Source of the DNA: Fasciola hepatica
Lineage: Eukaryota; Platyhelminthes; Trematoda; Plagiorchiida; Fasciolidae
DNA length: 64,000 bases
Direction: 5' to 3'
Assembly: GCA_948099385.1 (NCBI GenBank)
Contig: CANUEZ040000024.1
Span: 20,348,001 to 20,412,000 of the forward strand
The notes beneath the pieces are model-generated. The model was given only the letters and a program-made list of their open reading frames with translations, searched no databases and was not told where the DNA came from. The first letter of the stretch is position 1. Each line of letters begins with the position of its first letter. Below are positions 58,880 to 64,000 of this stretch, piece by piece. The translations under genes and the position numbers were made by a program.

Positions 58880-60500
58880 ATGAATCTGTGTGTAAGTTTG
58901 CAGTCTATGCTGGCTCCCCAATCTCAAACAACCAGTCCTAAGGATTACTTGACTAGGAACCTTTTTATACCAGTTACTGTTGATTCTCAGCTGGAAACAT
59001 CCCCAACTGCGAGTTCATACTTTGTCTTTATTTCTGGACCTTCATTTAAGCTCATTCTTCTCTCAATGACTTTATGGCTGTGGGGACTATACTGGTTTCT
59101 AACTTGACCTTGGGGTCCATCTGACGATGAGGTATCCACACTTTACCGACTAAGTATACCCTGGAAACCATCGGAGTTTCGTCAGCTGATTTTTAATGCC
59201 CCATGTTTGCTGCTACTTGGTCTCAAAAATACAATCTGACTGATTCTAAGGTAGTGGGGAGCAGTCAGACAAACAGCTTCTGCGAGCACACCTCGGGCTT
59301 GCAAGTTGACGGCGAGTCTTGCAGACAGTTCTTGTCTCTTAAAACAGTTTTTAGTCGAATGAACCAATTTACGGTCAGTCTCACACGCCAGCATCAATTG
59401 CTGACTGAAAAAGACACCATGCAGTTCGCTGTTTTCTTCTCTAACTTTTACTGATCCTCAGCCGCACGGTCAATTCCACCCTCAAGCACCTCTTTTCTTC
59501 AACAAATGCTAGATCTGCCATACACCCGGACATGTTTCAAATATATATGTGCAAGTATTTGTGCACGGCTCAGAAAAACACGCTATTACCTGCCCTTACC
59601 AGGGTTCATCTGCAGAGACTTTCTTATCGTATCAGATTAGATTCCACAATGACCCTGATTTTACCCTATCGAGTTTTCAGGTTCGGTACACTGTAACTTA
59701 CGAAGATCTAATCGTTTGGATGTCTCTATTGCAAGCATAAAGTATCCTAATTGTCCCATGATGGGATCATTCTTTCACTGCGCAATTAGTATATGTTCAA
59801 CCCGCAAATCTGGCTTCTCAAACCTGGTACGCAGAGCACATGAAGTCATCAGCTTTTGAGCTGGCAAGAGCCTCCAACAGCTTCCACGGCCTGATATGGC
59901 TTAAAGGGTATATAGGTTATGAAATGAAATCCATCCCCCTTGGCTGACTGGAATTTTACCTATAATACTGTCACCAAGTTGCATTCGTTATTGTCCAGAT
60001 TTCAAATTCGCACCTGATGATCAGTGAGGTTATCCAAGGACGTGTTCTAAGGTCGCTGCTTGAATTACTTAAAAGAATGAATTGAGCGGTGCCGCTAAGC
60101 ATCTCGAAATCTCATTTGCTGACGACAAGGAAATTTGCGATTTCAAAAGAAGCGATATAGACGGCTATCAATAATATCGTGGTTGATACACTGTCCCAAC
60201 CATTCCAGTGTTCTCAGTGGGAGGCGCAATTCTCAACAGAAAGGAGGGTTCTCACGGTCAGGAAAGCCGTTATTTCTGAGGGAAGCTTGAGGACAACGGA
60301 GTCTAACTTCCGAGCCACCCAAATATAGAGGAAATGGGTCCTGATTATTTCAGCATGGCTTGGCACTCCTCCAATGAAACCTTTTAAAGGGAGCTGCTCT
60401 ACCAGCTATTGACAGGGAGTTATCCCTAATGTGCCTCCAAAGCCGCTCCAGAAATTACCCACCATCTTCAAGCTCCCATTCGAACCGAGACCCAGTTCCT
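58880..60500 (+). pseudogene. LINE RT remnant with intact FADD
   Basis: Plus strand. 59203-59454: LQVDGESCRQFLSLKTVFSR and LLTEKDTMQFAVFFSNFY, the usual linker loop before the RT (usual LLTD...KAE.FN.FFSS.F). 60085-60160: NELSGAAKHLEISFADDKEI, the palm with an intact FADD. The SVPTIPVFS... region after it is decayed. The part between has many stops and no clear palm A strand. CR1-like; clade uncertain. Confidence 0.65.
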
Positions 60501-62439
60501 TCAATATCGCCTAGTTTACCAGTCGGTGACTACGTCTTTCTTTGCCTGGGGCTACTGGTCTGCTCAGGTTCAGTGGTAGGCAGATAACCCCATGGCTACT
60601 GTGTCTCAGCCGAACCCCAACCTGAAGGTCTGAAATATCCTGTGGGCATCCTGTGATCACGAGTTCCAGGGTAGACGCAAGTTGCCCTTACTCCCATCTG
60701 GTGCCCTCGGTAACAAGCGGAGTGAGACCCTTGCCATATACTTGGCCTATCAGACTGCGGCCGAACGATTTCCTAGGAGCTATCTTGTTTACTTGATATA
60801 CCTCCGTTGCTTTGAGGTCCTCAACTATCAGGACATTCCCCCAAAACCTGTGACAAGCCGCAAGTATTGCACAAGATAACCATCTCCCTCTCTTAGAGAC
60901 GACGGGTTGTGCCACACAGAGAGCCCTCAGTTCTGCGTGGTAAGCCGTGGGAGCAACCGAAGTGGCTTGTAAATGGGGTGGATGCGGCTCGGATTCCCCT
61001 CTCTGGTGGCAGTGCCCTTGCGTGAAAATCAATACCCCTCCGCCTTGCCGTCGGCGTGGCCTGTCGGCGCGACTTACCGCAGAGTTGAGAGATATTTAGT
61101 GTTTCATGTCCTCCTAGAGCTGAATCCAGGTTCCAGTGATCCCTTTCACATCCACACCTACAGCGCGAGATTCAGGTTTCGGTCACTTGTCACCCACAGT
61201 TGCTGCATTTTTGGATGCGAACAGCTGTCGCGCAGAACTCTCTCCATTACTTGGATCCTCAGGGGTCCCCAGCTGCTCGTAACTGAGGTTCCAGCAGCTT
61301 TCTCATTCCTTCGGACGGGCACCCCCGTGATCCTTTGGATTCTGTTTATGGGGGCACCCGACACTGTGGTGTGCGGGTCGTGCCTTCGACAAGACTGGAA
61401 TACCCACGTTCTTTTGTGGTTTCCTCGTGGCAGTTTCAAACCTCGCACGAGTGGCTCGTGCCCCTGAAAAATAGATGCACTGATCACCTCTTTCGTTCAC
61501 AGCACGAGGTCAGTCGAAATAGAAGACAAATCTCGAGAACGGATGAAAGCGCACCGTCATTAGGCAAAACAACGATCGAAGCGGCCTGAAGCCGGAAGTG
61601 ACCTCTTTTGGAAGTATCCGTGGTGGAGTGTATGCATTTTTGAGGTCACGATCAACCTTGCTACCTGGGGGGAGGAGGAGAAGAAGAGCCTGCCCTAACT
61701 GATGGTTCCATCGCTTTGTTAACAACAGCACCTCGAACTTGAGAGGAAGGGAGATAGGATCGCTTACAGTCCGAGGTGCATTGCAAAATCGAGATTAAGT
61801 TAACCACCACTGAGTGTTTGCATACTTTGAACCTACTTTCAGACGTCACAGCACTGACAGTAAGTGACAAAACGAACGAAAGATCTAAAAATACACACAT
61901 TATCCTGAACTGAAGAGACTGGTAATGATGTTTGGAATGGCACGAGGACGAACTCCCGCCTCGGGCGTTGGCCACTAATTATTTGTCCGTTCTACTGTTG
62001 TATACTAAACCGCGCGAATCATCTAGCGTTCTCCTTGGTTGATTCTGGCTGAATGTGAGAAATGGGGTGTGTCAGCTCCTTAACAGTTACATACTACGAA
62101 CTTTGTCGTTTTTCTTGGTAAACTGCCCCAAGCGGTGCGGAGGGGTACCACAACCACAGGTCAGTTCAGGTTGCGCGAAAATATTAGTGGCCGGGGCCAA
62201 CCCAGAATACCATCAGTGGCATGCATGTGGATCGGCACTACTGCAAATTTGTTATTTCCTCCCATCTCTGTTGCACGAAGTGGATTTCTCCCACAGTTTG
62301 GCTGATAAACAAAAGAGAAGCAAAACACCACCCACCATCCAGGCCAGAGACAACCATGATATGTGCACTCCATCGCTGCTGGTCCCGAAGGTCGTAGGCA
62401 CATACATAGGATAACTAAAAATCCGCGAGTAGATGACGA
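60501..62439. other. Unassigned stretch
   Basis: Frames at 60688-61032 (-), 60973-61467 (+) and 61158-61487 (-) overlap one another. The 60688-61032 frame contains TAYHAELRALCVAQPVV, but no family could be assigned. No tRNA or rRNA seen. Confidence 0.3.
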
Positions 62440-64000
62440 GTGCTTCCTAGTCCTAGGTATTCTACTTCCGTGGGTTACTCGTGCCGCCCAGCATCCAGCT
62501 TCCTTTCAAAGTGCCCTCCACCTTGCACGCTAACCGTCTCTTTGGTTATGTCATTCAATTTTCCCCTGGCCCTATTACTGAAGAAGTTCGGTTGCACCTT
62601 TAGACTGGAGCGTGTCTTCCAGCATTTCATGCGGTAACCTTTCATCCTCTGACCAGCGACCTGTTAGAAAATATCCTCAGTGCTTATTCCCAACGAAACC
62701 CTCAAGATTTTAAACAACTCACTAAGGTCCGCTCCGAGTCTTCTCTTTGCTGATGAGAAGGATCAACTGGCCCGTGGGTGTTTTTATAGGATTTTTCTTG
62801 TTTTATTCTAACCGCCCGACTGGCTTCTGGCGGGACATTTTCTAGGCAGGGAGCACCCTATTTCAAAAACGGCTTTAAAGCCTGTAAGCAGGGTTCCAAA
62901 AGCGGCCTCACTAATGCCTCGTACGTAGGTATGAACACTTCCAGCGGTCTGCAGGAAAGTGCTAAGCACAGCCAAAAGAACTCTTCTTTGGCCTTATGAC
63001 CAGCCTGTTTGCTCTGTTCAGCGCACTCAAATTCTGCAGTTATTTCGATACCAAATTTCCTTATTTGCCGTGTCACCTCAACTGTAAATGGTCCATTTTC
63101 TCCCAAACCCGTCACCCCTATAGGAGCTCTAGTTAACAGGTGACTCCTGCTTCCATTAAGAGCAGATCCTGCCTGTTTGCCCTGTTAGCTACCTGCTTTA
63201 GGCCTCCTGCCAACTCATCACGATCCCGTGATCCTGCAAATTTGGTATCCCCGCAGAAACAAAACACTGTGGGGGTAAATCTTCCGCCAAATCATTTATG
63301 TAGATAAGAAGTAGTGGGCTTTAACTGACCCTCAGACTACTCGGGCAGTTACCACAGCTGCTTCCGACCTTCAGAGTCCTACTATAAAATGAAACGTCGC
63401 GCTAGCCAGGAAGACTGCTATCCGCTGATATGTTCGCCTCTCCATCTCAAAAGTCTCTAACTTCTCAACCAGTAGGCTATGGGTGACTTTGTCAAACGTC
63501 TGGCTGAAAAGAAGGTAACAAACTTCGTACATCTTGCCCACGCCCAGCTTGGTAGTGTCTTTGCCAAAAACTGCTACGATGTTCGAAACAGCATTCATCT
63601 TTCGAAAACCCCTGATGTGTCTGCACCATCCAGTGCCACGGATGTGCAGAACCACCCTACCGAACATTTCGCATACAAGCTCATCCCCCAAAAACTCGAA
63701 TTCACCACTGGGTATCCCCCTGGAGAGCAGAGGTGCGCGGCCGCTCAAGAGGCCTCTAGGGAACTTTACCGGTTAAAAGCAACGGTTGTGTACGGAGAAA
63801 CCCGGAGTTCTGTTACCGTACCACGGCTGGTTCATCCGGCAGCACCTGGAACACAGTAGCCAGGAGTGGCCGCCCTTCTTGATAAAGGACATCAAGCTTC
63901 CCGAACAAATTCAACGACGTTTCGCGGTGTTGTTCGCCAACCTGAGGGGTCCTGCTTGAGAGCAGAGACTCAAGACTTTCAACATGTCCTGGCTGGACCA
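62440..64000 (-). pseudogene. LINE family A reverse transcriptase, 5' end outside the window
   Basis: Minus strand. MSFIKKGGHSWLLCS (about 63880) is the finger. MYEVCYLLFSQTFDKVTHSL then LVEKLETFEMERRTYQRIAV (63371-63560) is the AFD palm strand. SKQAGHKAKEEFFWLCLALS, PLEVFIPTYEALVRPLLEPC and LQALKPFLK (62858-63030) are the conserved thumb. NFFSNRARGKLNDITKETVS with FERKLDAG (about 62500-62590) is the C-terminal end. The FADD motif is absent or unreadable. The copy continues beyond base 64000. Confidence 0.78.

Noticed and set aside
60688..61032. 114-codon minus-strand frame as an RNase H or integrase domain
   Set aside because: AYHAELRALC looked suggestive but no catalytic motif follows, and neighbouring frames overlap it on both strands.

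Overview
This is a eukaryotic window made almost entirely of retrotransposons in different states of decay. I found no convincing host protein-coding gene, rRNA or tRNA gene, CRISPR array or bacterial-style operon. The mix is non-LTR elements with CR1/Jockey-like endonuclease-RT proteins, a short RTE-type tail, BEL/Pao elements and one Ty3/gypsy remnant. The protein flavour of the RTE-type tail and of the BEL elements recalls flatworm (tapeworm or fluke) genomes. That assignment is an inference; no host gene was available to test it.

Layout. 1-1862: degenerate LINE ORF2 (+), family A. 2886-17390: the best-preserved block. A minus-strand LINE of family B (3333-16943) ends in a (TAA)7 tail (plus-strand reading) and is flanked exactly by two 447-bp direct repeats that I count as 6 differences apart. 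Inside its ORF1 sits a nearly intact minus-strand BEL/Pao element (9467-16157) with two 377-bp LTRs (4 differences) and a perfect 5-bp target duplication, CTGGT. 18179-18243: an orphan 3' tail of the same LINE family. 18244-20770: Ty3/gypsy pol remnant (-). 20829-22760: another LINE remnant (-). 23541-30590: a second family B copy (+). 30600-31300: LINE RT fragment (-). 31860-37160: third family B copy (+), badly decayed. 37850-38510: RTE-type C-terminal tail (-). 41370-41812: endonuclease fragment (-). 42843-45540: BEL remnant (+), facing a second BEL remnant (46791-50880, -). 53040-54290: family B RT remnant (+). 54540-58060: LINE family A with ORF1, endonuclease and RT all recognisable but broken (-). 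58880-60500: LINE remnant (+). 62440-64000: family A RT (-), running off the window.

How the parts work. LINE ORF2 proteins nick a target with an APE-type endonuclease and copy their RNA in place; ORF1 binds the RNA. BEL/Pao and gypsy elements make Gag, protease, RT/RNase H and integrase and insert double-stranded cDNA. Every coding region seen carries at least one stop, frameshift or lost catalytic residue. The freshest element is the nested BEL copy, whose pol is interrupted only by two in-frame stops and one late frameshift.

Most notable: the exact 447-bp repeats around the family B LINE, best read as an unusually long target-site duplication; a nested stem-loop in that LINE's very long 3' untranslated region that is partly kept in another copy; and the stacking of independent insertions. 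Mismatch counts and boundaries were made by eye. Boundaries of decayed elements are approximate.
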